DNA of 64,000 nt from Haloactinospora alba (GTDB lineage: Bacteria > Actinomycetota > Actinomycetes > Streptosporangiales > Streptosporangiaceae): assembly GCF_006717075.1 (NCBI RefSeq), contig NZ_VFQC01000001.1:2217501-2281500 (forward strand). The letters are read 5' to 3'. The translations under genes and the position numbers were made by a program. The notes beneath the pieces were generated by a model. The model was not told where the DNA came from, made no database searches, and was given only the letters and a program-made list of their open reading frames with translations. Each line of letters starts with the position of its first letter. Within the stretch, counting starts at the first letter, position 1. Positions 36,339-44,240 of the stretch are shown piece by piece.

Positions 36339-37285
36339 TCCTCTGCTTTCAGCTCGGGAAGGGCGTTCTCGATCTGGGCGCGGTTGGGCTCCAGCCAGGG
36401 CGGGAGTTTGAGTTTCCGGCCCAGTTGGAGCAGCGGTTCGTCGTAGTCGAACCCGGGGCCGTCGGTCGCGATCTCCAGCAGTACACCTCCCGGCTCGCGG
36501 AAGTAGATCGAGGTGAAGTAGGACCGGTCGCGCACCTCGGTCACCCCCACCCCGTCGTTGGCCAACTGCTGTTGCCAGGCGACCTGCGCCTGTTGGTCCG
36601 GGGCGCGGTAGGCGACGTGGTGCACGGTTCCGGCGGCCACCAGGCCGCGTTGGACGGCCGAGTCGGCGAGCACGTCGACCACGGTTCCCACACCCTGGGC
36701 CGCCTCCCTGGTGTGGAACCGGTAGCGGTTGCCCTCCTCAGCGGCGAGCTGGAAGCCCAGTTTCCCGTTGAGCATGCCCGCGGTGCGGTCGAGGTCGTGC
36801 TCGGTCAGGGTGACGCCGCGAATACCGCGGATGGCGTGCTCGGTGGGGACCTCGCCGCCGTCCCACGGGTCGGTGTCGTGGTGGTCGGCGCTGGCCACCA
36901 GCTCGATCGCCAGACCGTCGGGATCCTTGAGGCTGAGTACGTCCTCGTCGAGCCGCTCGGTGGGGCGGGTGGTGGCCACACCGAGCGAGTCCAGGTGGTG
37001 CTCCCACCAGCCGATGGATCCCTCCGGCACCGAGAAGGACGTCGTCGTCGCCTGGCCCGCGCCGACACGGCCCCGGGGGGCCTCCGGCCACGGGAAGAAG
37101 GTGAGCACCGTGCCGGGGTTGCCCGCCCGGTCCCCGTAGTACAGGTGGTAAGTGTCCGGGGCGTCGAAGTTCACCGTCCTCTTGACCAACCGCATCCCCA
37201 GAGCGTTGCGGTAGAAGTCCGCGTTGGCCTGCGGGTCGCTCGCGATCGCCGTGACGTGGTGGATTCCCGCGGGACGCTGTGTCAT
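36335..37285 (-). CDS. Ring-cleaving dioxygenase (VOC superfamily), MhqO/LinE-like
   Basis: A 316-residue extradiol-type dioxygenase built of two vicinal-oxygen-chelate modules. The first begins GIHHVTAIASDPQANADFYR and the second IRGVTLTEHDLDRTAGML. Fe(II) ligands are suggested by the His of GIHHVTA, the His of VHHVAYRAP and the Glu of VLLEIATDGPG. It should open hydroquinone-like rings. I chose ATG 37285 because AGGAGGG precedes it; an upstream ATG overlaps that site. It heads the minus-strand operon and faces the maleylacetate reductase gene across a shared promoter. Confidence 0.88.
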   Translation of the reverse strand: MTQRPAGIHHVTAIASDPQANADFYRNALGMRLVKRTVNFDAPDTYHLYYGDRAGNPGTVLTFFPWPEAPRGRVGAGQATTTSFSVPEGSIGWWEHHLDSLGVATTRPTERLDEDVLSLKDPDGLAIELVASADHHDTDPWDGGEVPTEHAIRGIRGVTLTEHDLDRTAGMLNGKLGFQLAAEEGNRYRFHTREAAQGVGTVVDVLADSAVQRGLVAAGTVHHVAYRAPDQQAQVAWQQQLANDGVGVTEVRDRSYFTSIYFREPGGVLLEIATDGPGFDYDEPLLQLGRKLKLPPWLEPNRAQIENALPELKAEE

Positions 37286-37331
37286 GGCCACTGCCCTCCT
37301 CATCTCTAAGCCAGTTTCATCCTAGGAAACA

Positions 37332-37345
37332 GTTGAAATTTGAAC
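37332..37345. promoter_or_regulatory. MarR operator-like repeat, dioxygenase side
   Basis: GTTGAAATTTGAAC is a near-palindrome and also a tandem TTGAA repeat. It lies 46 bases before the dioxygenase start. An almost identical element stands before the opposite gene at 37388-37401. Confidence 0.68.
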
Positions 37346-37387
37346 AACATTCCCGCCGGCCCTCCCCTCGGAGGTTACGCTCATATA

Positions 37388-37401
37388 GTTGAAGATTGAA
37401 T
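37388..37401. promoter_or_regulatory. MarR operator-like repeat, maleylacetate reductase side
   Basis: GTTGAAGATTGAAT shares the TTGAA-NN-TTGAA layout with the element at 37332-37345. The shared motif on both sides of the divergent promoter suggests that one regulator, probably the MarR protein of the operon, controls both transcripts. Confidence 0.66.
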
Positions 37402-37455
37402 AAAATGGGAACCGTTTCCCAGTCACACGGCGCCGCCGAGACGAAAGAGCACCAC

Positions 37456-38517
37456 ATGGCCAGCTGGAACCCGGAGTTCACCCACGAGGGGTTGCCGATG
37501 CGGGTCCGCATGCGCCCGGGCGCGCTCGCCGACCTGCCCGGTGAGACACGGTCGCTGGGCCTCGACCGCCCGCTCGTCCTCTCCACCCCCGGCCAGGAGA
37601 GGACCGCCCGCGCGGCCGCCGACGCGCTGGGCGAACGCACGGCCGGTGTCCACCCGCACGCCGCCGCCCACGTCCCCACCGCCTCCGCCGACGCCGCCAA
37701 CGCCGCGGTCCGCGCCGCCGGCGCGGACGGATGCGTCGCGATCGGTGGCGGCAGCGCGATCGGCCTGGGCAAGGCGGTGGCCCTACGACAGCGGCTTCCC
37801 GTCGTCGCCGTCCCCACCACCTACGCGGGTTCGGAGATGACTCCCGTGTGGGGTATCACCGGCGAGGACGGCAAGCACACCGGCCGCGACCGGGGCGTCC
37901 TCCCCGCCAGTGTCATCTACGACCCCGAGTTGACCACCACGCTGTCGCCACACACCTCCACGATGAGCGGGATCAACGCCATCGCCCACGCCGTCGAGGC
38001 GCTCTACGCCCCCGACTCCTCACCCCTGACCGCCCTGATGGCGGAGGAGGGCGTACGCGCACTGGCCGAGGCCCTACCCGCCGTGACCGCCGACCCGAGT
38101 GACACGGCAGCGCGCGGGCGCGCACAGTACGGCGCCTGGCTGTGCGGCTCCTGCCTGGGAACGGCCACCATGGGGCTGCACCACAAGCTCTGCCACGCAC
38201 TGGGAGGCATGCTCGACCTGCCGCACGCGGACACGCACGCGACCGTGCTGCCCCACGTACTCGCCCACAACGCGCCGGCCGCTCCCCGCGCCCACGCAGC
38301 GCTGCGGCGCGCCCTCGGCAGCGACGACCCCGTATCGGCGCTGCGCGCGCTGGCCTCCACGGCCTCCGCGCCCACGACCCTGGCCGAGCTCGGCATGACA
38401 CGCGCCGACGTCGAACCGGTCACCGAGCGGGTGCTGGCGGCCCCCTACGCCAACCCCCGGCCGGTGACCGCCGAGGGAGTGCGCGGGATCCTGCGCTCCG
38501 CCATGGGCACGCCCTGA
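37456..38517 (+). CDS. Maleylacetate reductase (iron-type alcohol dehydrogenase superfamily)
   Basis: A 353-residue NAD(P)H-dependent reductase converting maleylacetate to 3-oxoadipate, the step after ring cleavage of hydroquinone or hydroxyquinol. Cofactor motif: AIGGGSAIGLGKAVAL. Family motifs: PTTYAGSEMTPVWGI, MSGINAIAHAVEALY, LHHKLCHALGGM and LPHADTHATVLPH, whose histidines are the metal or active-site set of this clade. I start at ATG 37456; in-frame codons upstream (TTG 37396, ATG 37405) overlap the operator. It is divergent from the dioxygenase operon and probably co-regulated with it. Confidence 0.88.
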   Translation: MASWNPEFTHEGLPMRVRMRPGALADLPGETRSLGLDRPLVLSTPGQERTARAAADALGERTAGVHPHAAAHVPTASADAANAAVRAAGADGCVAIGGGSAIGLGKAVALRQRLPVVAVPTTYAGSEMTPVWGITGEDGKHTGRDRGVLPASVIYDPELTTTLSPHTSTMSGINAIAHAVEALYAPDSSPLTALMAEEGVRALAEALPAVTADPSDTAARGRAQYGAWLCGSCLGTATMGLHHKLCHALGGMLDLPHADTHATVLPHVLAHNAPAAPRAHAALRRALGSDDPVSALRALASTASAPTTLAELGMTRADVEPVTERVLAAPYANPRPVTAEGVRGILRSAMGTP

Positions 38518-38546
38518 CCCGCCCCTGGCCCTCCGGAGGAGCACGG

Positions 38547-38576
38547 CCGGCACCGGGCTGCACGGGCCGGTGCCGG
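38547..38576. terminator. Hairpin between convergent maleylacetate reductase and amidohydrolase genes
   Basis: CCGGCACCGG at 38547-38556 pairs perfectly with CCGGTGCCGG at 38567-38576 across ten bases. It lies in the 60-base gap between two convergent stops, so it may work on both strands. Confidence 0.65.
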
Positions 38577-38577
38577 G

Positions 38578-40182
38578 TCACGACACCCGCTCGCCACCCA
38601 ACCAGGTGCCGCGCTCGGCGACCGCGCCGATACGCGTCTCGTCGACCGAACGCGGGTCGTTATCCAGCCACACGAGGTCGGCGTTGGCTCCGGGTGTCAC
38701 CGTTCCCCAACCGTGCTCCGCACCGGCCTGGTACGCGGAACCCGCCGTGTATGCCTCCAGCGCCTCCTCCACCCCGATCCGCTCGTGCGGCAGCCACCCA
38801 CCGGGCGGGTAGCCGGCGGGCGTACGGCGGGACACCCCCACCTGGATCCCGTCCAGCGGCCGGTGGCTGCTGACCGGCCAGTCACTGCCGAAGCTCAACC
38901 GCGCCCCGCTGTCGCGCAGGGATGCCGCCGGGTACTGCCTGCAGGAGCGTTCCTCCCCCAGACGCGGGATGGTGAGTTCGCGTTGGATGCCGTTGTACTG
39001 GGCCCACAGCGGTTCCAGGTTGGCGACCACCCCGAGCTCGGCGAACCTGTCCAGGTCCCGGGGATCGACGAGCTGCGTGTGCGCGATGACGGGGCGCCGG
39101 TCCCACGCGGGGTTCTCCCGGCGGGCGTGTTCCACCGCGTCCAGCGCGCTGCGCACGGCGGCGTCCCCGATCGCGTGGAGGTGCACCCGGAAGCCGCGCC
39201 GGTCGAACGCGGCCACCCCGGCGGCGAGCTCCGCGGGGGACCACGTCGGCGTCCCGCACTCCCCGGGCGTGTCCTGGTAGGGCGCGAGCAGGGCCGCGGT
39301 GCCGCCCTCCACCACCCCGTCCACGACGAACTTCACCGTGCGGGCCGTGAGCATCCCCGCGGCGGCGGGCTCCTCCGCGACGCCGGCGCGCACCCGGGCG
39401 AAGGCGTCCAGCTGGTCGTGCCAGGCCCCCGGAACGGCGCGCAGCGCCAGGTCGGCGCGGGTGCGCAGCAGCCCGCGCCGCAGGGCAGCGCGGTACACCT
39501 CGACGTCCTCCGGGTCGACCCAGGCGTCCTGGACCCAGGTGACGCCGGTGACGGTGTAGCGCCGCCCCGCCTCGCTGAGCGCCCGCACCCGGTCCTCCAG
39601 CGTCACCGGCGGCGCGAGGTCCAGCACCGGTAGGAGAGCACCCCACTCGCGCAGTGTTCCCAGCGGCGCCCCGTCGCCGCGGCGCACGATCACGCCGTCG
39701 GAGGGCTCCGGTGTGTCGGCCGTGATTCCCGCGCGGCGCAGCGTCTCGGTGTTCACCCAGGCCGTGTGGTAGTCGGAGGCGCGCAGGACCACGGGACGGT
39801 CCGGTACCCGGGCGTCCAACCAGCGCGCGTCCAGCTCTCCGCCGGGGGCGATGGTGGGGTCGTAGCCGCCGCCCACGATCCACTCGGCCTCGGGGTGCTC
39901 CCGCGCCCACCGGCCCACCGCGTCAGCCACCCGTCCGGGGGTGTCCAGGCCGCGCACCCGCGGCCCCTGCAGTTCCAGACCTCCGACCACGGGGTGGGCG
40001 TGGCCGTCCCCGAAGGACGGCATGAGGAAGCCGCCCTCCAGGTCGACCACCTCACCCGCTCTGGGGGCCAGCGCGGCGGCCTCCGCCCCGAGGGCGACGA
40101 TCCGCCCGCCCCGTGCCGCGAGGGAGTGCGTCCGCGTGCGGCCGCGGCCGGACCACACCGTCCCGTTGGTCCACACGGTCAT
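38578..40182 (-). CDS. Amidohydrolase family protein, YtcJ-like
   Basis: A 534-residue member of the amidohydrolase-3 group. The metal-binding entry motif is MPSFGDGHAHPV. Further metal residues fit HLHAIGDAAVRSAL, VIAHTQLVDP and FGSDWPVSSHRPL, all conserved in YtcJ-like proteins. The family hydrolyses C-N bonds of diverse, often unidentified, substrates. ATG 40182 follows GCGAAGG and begins the conserved region (TVWTNGTVWSG). There is no signal peptide. The upstream transport operon is separated by a strong hairpin, so the gene likely has its own promoter. Confidence 0.87.
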   Translation of the reverse strand: MTVWTNGTVWSGRGRTRTHSLAARGGRIVALGAEAAALAPRAGEVVDLEGGFLMPSFGDGHAHPVVGGLELQGPRVRGLDTPGRVADAVGRWAREHPEAEWIVGGGYDPTIAPGGELDARWLDARVPDRPVVLRASDYHTAWVNTETLRRAGITADTPEPSDGVIVRRGDGAPLGTLREWGALLPVLDLAPPVTLEDRVRALSEAGRRYTVTGVTWVQDAWVDPEDVEVYRAALRRGLLRTRADLALRAVPGAWHDQLDAFARVRAGVAEEPAAAGMLTARTVKFVVDGVVEGGTAALLAPYQDTPGECGTPTWSPAELAAGVAAFDRRGFRVHLHAIGDAAVRSALDAVEHARRENPAWDRRPVIAHTQLVDPRDLDRFAELGVVANLEPLWAQYNGIQRELTIPRLGEERSCRQYPAASLRDSGARLSFGSDWPVSSHRPLDGIQVGVSRRTPAGYPPGGWLPHERIGVEEALEAYTAGSAYQAGAEHGWGTVTPGANADLVWLDNDPRSVDETRIGAVAERGTWLGGERVS

Positions 40183-40256
40183 GTCGCCTTCGCGCACTCG
40201 TGAGCTCCGTTACCTGCCCGGCTGCCTGACACCACGGATGGTAGACGCAGAGAGCG

Positions 40257-40298
40257 ACCGCTCCCTCCCACCGGACGGACGGGGCGGGAGGGAGCGGT
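40257..40298 (-). terminator. Strong hairpin after the YtrA-type ABC operon
   Basis: ACCGCTCCCTCCC at 40257-40269 and GGGAGGGAGCGGT at 40286-40298 form a perfect 13-base stem with a 16-base loop, about 27 bases after the permease stop codon on the minus strand. Confidence 0.75.
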
Positions 40299-40324
40299 GT
40301 GTACGCGACGACCGGGACCGTTTC

Positions 40325-41203
40325 CTAGTCCATACGCCGCACGCGCCGCCACGCGAACACCATGACGGCGGCCGCCGCGGCCAGGCAGAGCGCGGCCTCC
40401 GCCCCCTGCGCGATCCAGAACCACTCCCGGGCGGGAAGGAACTCCGTACCTGTGCCCCGCAGCCCGTCTACTCCGCCCCCTTCCGCGGCCGTGTCCACCT
40501 TGCGGGAGAGTTCCCCGTCCGTGGTGATCGCCAGGGCCAGGGCCTGGGGACGCACGTAGTCGGCCAGGGCGTAGCACGCACCGCAGACGAGCAGGGTGAG
40601 CGCCATCGCGGGCACGGTCCGGCGCAGTACCACCCCGGCAGCCACCCCGACGGCCAGGAACAGCAGCGCGTAGCCCAGGGCCACCGGCGGATAGATGCTG
40701 TAGTTGGACCCCAGCTCAACCGCCGGTAGGTACGAGTCCGCCAGCCGCTCCCCCCATCCTGCGGCGATACCGGGCAGGGCCGGCACCGAGCCGAGCCGCT
40801 CCCAGGAAACCCAGTATCCCCCCTGTAACAGGTTGACGGACCACGCGTGCCACACGAGCAGGGAACTGGCCACAGCGGCGACCACGGCCGCCACCACGGC
40901 CGCCAGGCCCACCTGGGCGGTGAACCACCGCCGCCGGGAGACCGACTGGGTGAACACCATCCGGTGCGTCCCCTCCTGGAACTGCCTGGCGAGCAGTGGC
41001 GCTCCCCAGAAGACACCGACCAGTAACAGGACCGCACGGACCAGGAGGTCCGACGTTTCGGGCATCTTCAGATAAAGCGACCCCAGGAACGGCCACAGGT
41101 CGTCGAACACCTGAACGTACACCGCGCCGGCGACCGCCAGCACTACCGCGGCGGCGACACCCAGGCGCTGCTGGCGCCACGTGAGCCACAACACACCGTT
41201 CAC
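40325..41203 (-). CDS. ABC-2 type membrane permease
   Basis: A 292-residue membrane protein with about six hydrophobic segments: AAAVVLAVAGAVYVQVF near the N terminus, LLVRAVLLLVGVFWGAPLL, GLAAVVAAVVAAVASSLLV, YALLFLAVGVAAGVVL, ALTLLVCGACYAL and LCLAAAAAVMVFA. The EGTHRMVFTQSVSRRRWFTA loop is typical of actinobacterial permeases partnered with YtrA-regulated ATPases. Its GTG start overlaps the ATPase stop as GTGA. With that ATPase it should make an exporter of unknown cargo, perhaps an antimicrobial peptide or lipid. Confidence 0.85.
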   Translation of the reverse strand: MNGVLWLTWRQQRLGVAAAVVLAVAGAVYVQVFDDLWPFLGSLYLKMPETSDLLVRAVLLLVGVFWGAPLLARQFQEGTHRMVFTQSVSRRRWFTAQVGLAAVVAAVVAAVASSLLVWHAWSVNLLQGGYWVSWERLGSVPALPGIAAGWGERLADSYLPAVELGSNYSIYPPVALGYALLFLAVGVAAGVVLRRTVPAMALTLLVCGACYALADYVRPQALALAITTDGELSRKVDTAAEGGGVDGLRGTGTEFLPAREWFWIAQGAEAALCLAAAAAVMVFAWRRVRRMD

Positions 41204-42147
41204 GACAGCACCTCGGCTTCCTGCGTCACGGTCTCCCCCAGCGCCGCGGCCGTGTACAGCTCCGCGACCTCCGGATTGCGCATGTGGGCGAGCACGACCT
41301 CCTCGGCGGTGACCCGCTCGGGGTACCAGTCCGGCGGCAACTCCCCGTCGGAACGCACCAGAGCGCCCGACCCGCGGCCGGTCTGCCACGAATCGACAAC
41401 CGTGTGTCCGGACTCCGTGCCCGTGTCGGCGCTTTCGGCGTCCTCCGCGCCGGGGACCGTGGTGACGCGCCGGTGGGCCCGGGCGATCTCCTCGGGTTCC
41501 CCCGCGAGCTGGACGCGCCCCTGGTTGAGCAGGAGCAGGTAGTCGCACACTCCGTCCATGTCGGGGAGGGTGTGTGAGGAGATCACCACGGTCAGCTCCC
41601 GCTCCGCGGCCTCGGCCAGTACCAGTCCCAGCACCTCGTGCCTGGCCACCGGATCCAGTTCGGCCAGTGGCTCGTCGAGCAGGACGAGGTCAGCGCTCTT
41701 GCCCAGGGTGAGCGCCAGCGCCACCAGGCCGCGGTGTCCTCCCGACAGGGTGTTGACCCGGGCCGATCCCGGTATGTCGCCCACGGCCAGTACCCGGCGG
41801 GCCAGACTCGCGTCCCACGAGGGATTGAGTTCCCGCCCGGTGCGCATCATCTCGTCGACGGTGAAGCTGCGGAACAGGGGTTTGTTCTGGTCGAGGAAGG
41901 AGACCCGCCGGCTGCCTTCCCCCCTTGCCACGGGGGAACCGAGCACGTCCACCGTTCCCGTCGTCGGTTCGGCGATCCCGCACACCAGGTCCAGCAGGGT
42001 GCTCTTGCCCGCTCCGTTGGTTCCGACCAGGAAGCAGATCCGCCCCCGGGGAACCGACACGGAGCAGTCGCGTAACGCCCACGTCCCTCCGTAACGCTTG
42101 CCGAGACCACTGGTACGCAGAGCCGGCGTCGCGGCCGGTCCGGTCAT
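41200..42147 (-). CDS. ABC transporter ATP-binding protein of a GntR(YtrA)-linked exporter
   Basis: A 315-residue ABC ATPase. Walker A is VGTNGAGKSTLL, Walker B LVLLDEPLAELD, and the switch region VISSHTLPDMD. The signature is LSGGHRG rather than LSGGQ, a substitution also tolerated in other exporters. The C-terminal 80 residues (after about residue 235) are acidic and variable. ATG 42147 is preceded by GAGGAGGA and overlaps the regulator stop as ATGA. It is encoded between its regulator and its permease, as in YtrA-type operons. Confidence 0.88.
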   Translation of the reverse strand: MTGPAATPALRTSGLGKRYGGTWALRDCSVSVPRGRICFLVGTNGAGKSTLLDLVCGIAEPTTGTVDVLGSPVARGEGSRRVSFLDQNKPLFRSFTVDEMMRTGRELNPSWDASLARRVLAVGDIPGSARVNTLSGGHRGLVALALTLGKSADLVLLDEPLAELDPVARHEVLGLVLAEAAERELTVVISSHTLPDMDGVCDYLLLLNQGRVQLAGEPEEIARAHRRVTTVPGAEDAESADTGTESGHTVVDSWQTGRGSGALVRSDGELPPDWYPERVTAEEVVLAHMRNPEVAELYTAAALGETVTQEAEVLS

Positions 42148-42578
42148 TCCTCCTCCTCGCTCGTGTCGGCAGTGTCGGTTTCCGGCCGCGCGAAGCACTC
42201 GCCGGCGACGGAGTCGACCAGGGCGGCCACATCCTCGGCTCCGAGGCCCGAATCGCGGGCACGCCGCATCCAGGCGACGAGGTCGGCACGCAACCGGGAG
42301 TCCGCCGAGGCCTCCGAACGCGCCAGTGATCCGGTCACGAACGTTCCCCGCCCGCGTACGGCCTCGACCAGCCCCTCGCGTTCCAGCTCCCGGTAGGCCC
42401 GCAGCACGGTGTTGGGATTGATCGCTGTCGCGTTCACCACCTGTTTCGCCGTGGGCAGCCGGTCACCGGGCAACAGAGCGCCCAACCGCATGGCGCGCTT
42501 GGTCTGTTGCACAAGCTGCATATAGGTGTCGACGCCTGAGTTGCGGTCGATGCGGTACTCGATCACACCCACCACCAT
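42144..42578 (-). CDS. GntR-family regulator, YtrA subfamily
   Basis: A 144-residue regulator. The winged helix is at residues about 8-80 (YMQLVQQTKRAMRLGALLPG, then NPNTVLRAYRELEREGLVEA and RGRGTFVTG). Only a short helical dimerisation tail follows, which defines the YtrA subfamily. These repressors autoregulate operons encoding an ABC exporter, often induced by cell-wall-active antibiotics. The palindrome ACTAATTGATTAGT lies just upstream of its start. The tail ends in an acidic run (TSEEEE). It is the first gene of the three-gene operon. Confidence 0.88.
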   Translation of the reverse strand: MVVGVIEYRIDRNSGVDTYMQLVQQTKRAMRLGALLPGDRLPTAKQVVNATAINPNTVLRAYRELEREGLVEAVRGRGTFVTGSLARSEASADSRLRADLVAWMRRARDSGLGAEDVAALVDSVAGECFARPETDTADTSEEEE

Positions 42579-42581
42579 TTC

Positions 42582-42595
42582 ACTAATTGATTAGT
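42582..42595. promoter_or_regulatory. YtrA-type operator
   Basis: ACTAATTGATTAGT is palindromic (six-base arms around TG) and begins three bases before the regulator's ATG on the minus strand. AT-rich palindromes at this place are the usual autoregulatory sites of YtrA-type GntR proteins. Confidence 0.7.
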
Positions 42596-42905
42596 TCAAT
42601 GATGGTATACGTAGCCCCTGGAAGGAATCAACCTGTGCGCGCACGCCCCTGGGCCCGCCCGCCGAGCGCACGCTGGACGGGCGGTGGTCGCTGGCACTCC
42701 GCTGGAGCGCCCTGTGGCTCGCCGGCCCCTCCGGTCGCAGGAGAGCGGGTCCGTACGGACCAGCCCCAGCGGCGGACACGGGTAGGACGCGTGGAGCTGT
42801 CCCGGGCCACAGGCCGGCCCGTCCTGCCGGAGCGGCCGGCCCACAGCACCCGTCAGGCCCCGCGGGGCCTGACGGGATCACCGGACGCGGGACCTGGAGC
42901 GCCCC
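42596..42905. other. Intergenic region (310 bases), promoter only
   Basis: It lies between the YtrA-type operon promoter and the end of the broken membrane gene. The part next to 42596 (GATGGTATACGTAG) is AT-rich and likely contains the operon promoter. The remainder is plain high-GC sequence in which I see no gene. Confidence 0.45.
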
Positions 42906-43640
42906 CTACGCGGGTTCGGTCCGCGGACCACGGAAGCCGCGGCGCAGGAGGGCGACCCCGACGCCCAGCACCCAGACCGTGGCAAGTCCGACGAAGGGCA
43001 GGAGGATCTCGAACGAGACGCCGGGAAGCCGCAGGAACAGCGCCGCACCACCAGCGAACCATCCGAGGGTTCCGACGATGCCGACCGAGCACAGTACGCG
43101 TGAGTGCTCCCCGCTGCGCAGCATCGCCAGGGCGTAGAGAGCCAGCGCCAATCCGAGGAGCGTCTGGGACAGGATGGAGGTACCGCCGACGAGCCCTTCC
43201 GTGACCCGGCTGTCGACCAGAGCGGCGGCGGCGCCGCGCTCGCCGGACGACCACTGCTGGGCGACCACACCGCTGCTGAATCCGTCGTGGGCGTAGTTGA
43301 CCGCGAACACGGCGGCCGCCGCCACCAGCACGGGGTCGGCCATCCGCGCGATCGCCCCGCTTATCGGATCTGTCAGGGTGCGACCAGCCGTCGTGAACGC
43401 CACGGCCCAGCACAGTACCCCGAGCACGCCGGCCAGGGCCGCGGCGAACCACCACGGATTCCCGGCGATGTAGTCGAGAGTCCCGAGCGGATCGCCGCGC
43501 GGGATGTCCTGCCGCTACTGGAGGAGGTTGCTGACGATCGTCAGGACACCACCGACCAGAGCCAGGATTCCCGACGACGCCATCCGGAACCGCTGCGTTC
43601 CGCCATCCTGTGTCGCCCGCCCCTGCACGGGTTCTGACAT
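42906..43640 (-). pseudogene. Multi-span membrane protein gene interrupted by an in-frame TAG
   Basis: From ATG 43640, preceded by GAGG, the frame encodes about 41 residues ending in the membrane-like ILALVGGVLTIVSNLLQ. It then meets TAG at 43515-43517. The same frame continues without shift for about 200 residues (RQDIPRGDPLGTLDY, then AGNPWWFAAALAGVLGVLCW) to TAG at 42906, with six or seven hydrophobic segments and an FAVNYAHDGFSSG stretch. The parts clearly belong together. A single base change (CAG or TAC to TAG) would explain the stop. The distal part could still be made from an internal GTG at 43427. The family is not recognised. Confidence 0.7.
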
Positions 43641-44166
43641 GGCCCTCATCCACCCTTCCGCATGTGTCACGTGCGGCCGCGATCGGTACTCACCGGAGAG
43701 GATCCCGCGGGCGGGGCCTGTCGCCATCCGGCCTGTCCCCTGGATCTCGGCCCGGGGATCCCGGACATCACCCCCAGGACACCCGTGCGCGGGACCACTC
43801 GGTGAAGGTGGTCGGTCCGGTCACCGCAGTGAACCAGCGGGAAGGGCGGTACTGTCCACCACACCGAATCGGGGTCAGCCGTCGGATGTCCGTGCGTCCG
43901 TGGACATCCCCGCCACGACCATCGACCTCAGCCAGCTCACCACCCGCGAAGCCACCGGCCCCGGCACCGTCCGGAACCGCTCCGGGAATCTCACCCCTGG
44001 TGGGATCGGTACCCCGGAGCTGTACGGGTGGCGGCGCCGAGGCGAGACGAGCACTGTCCTCCTCCCGCTGCCCATGGAGGCGTGGGACGAATCACGGCAC
44101 CACCGTTGCCACCCGCCGGGAAACCACGGGGCCAGCGGCGGGGCGGCGTCGGGAATAGTGGACACA
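43641..44166. other. Intergenic region (about 526 bases) without a supported gene
   Basis: It lies between the promoter of the broken membrane gene and the thrS terminator. Open frames here are rich in Arg, Pro, Ser and Thr and resemble nothing I know. A stretch near 43900-44080 (reading VDIPATTIDLSQLTTRE on the plus strand) has slightly more protein-like composition and could be a gene remnant, but I cannot support it. Confidence 0.4.
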
Positions 44167-44211
44167 CGCAGGCGGGGCAGCCGGAGGAGGTCCCCGGCCG
44201 CCCCGCCTGCG
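44167..44211 (-). terminator. Long hairpin after thrS
   Basis: GCAGGCGGGGCAGCC at 44168-44182 pairs with GGCCGCCCCGCCTGC at 44196-44210 with one mismatch, about 30 bases after the thrS stop. No T-run follows. It is a likely intrinsic-type terminator of the actinobacterial form. Confidence 0.65.
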
Positions 44212-44240
44212 ACTAGTGTCCGGCTCCGCTCCCGCGGAAC

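Noticed and set aside
41200-42147. LSGGH instead of LSGGQ in the YtrA-linked ATPase as a sign of inactivation
   Set aside because: Walker A, Walker B and the switch histidine are intact and the signature glutamine is variable in exporters, so this is not evidence of a dead ATPase.
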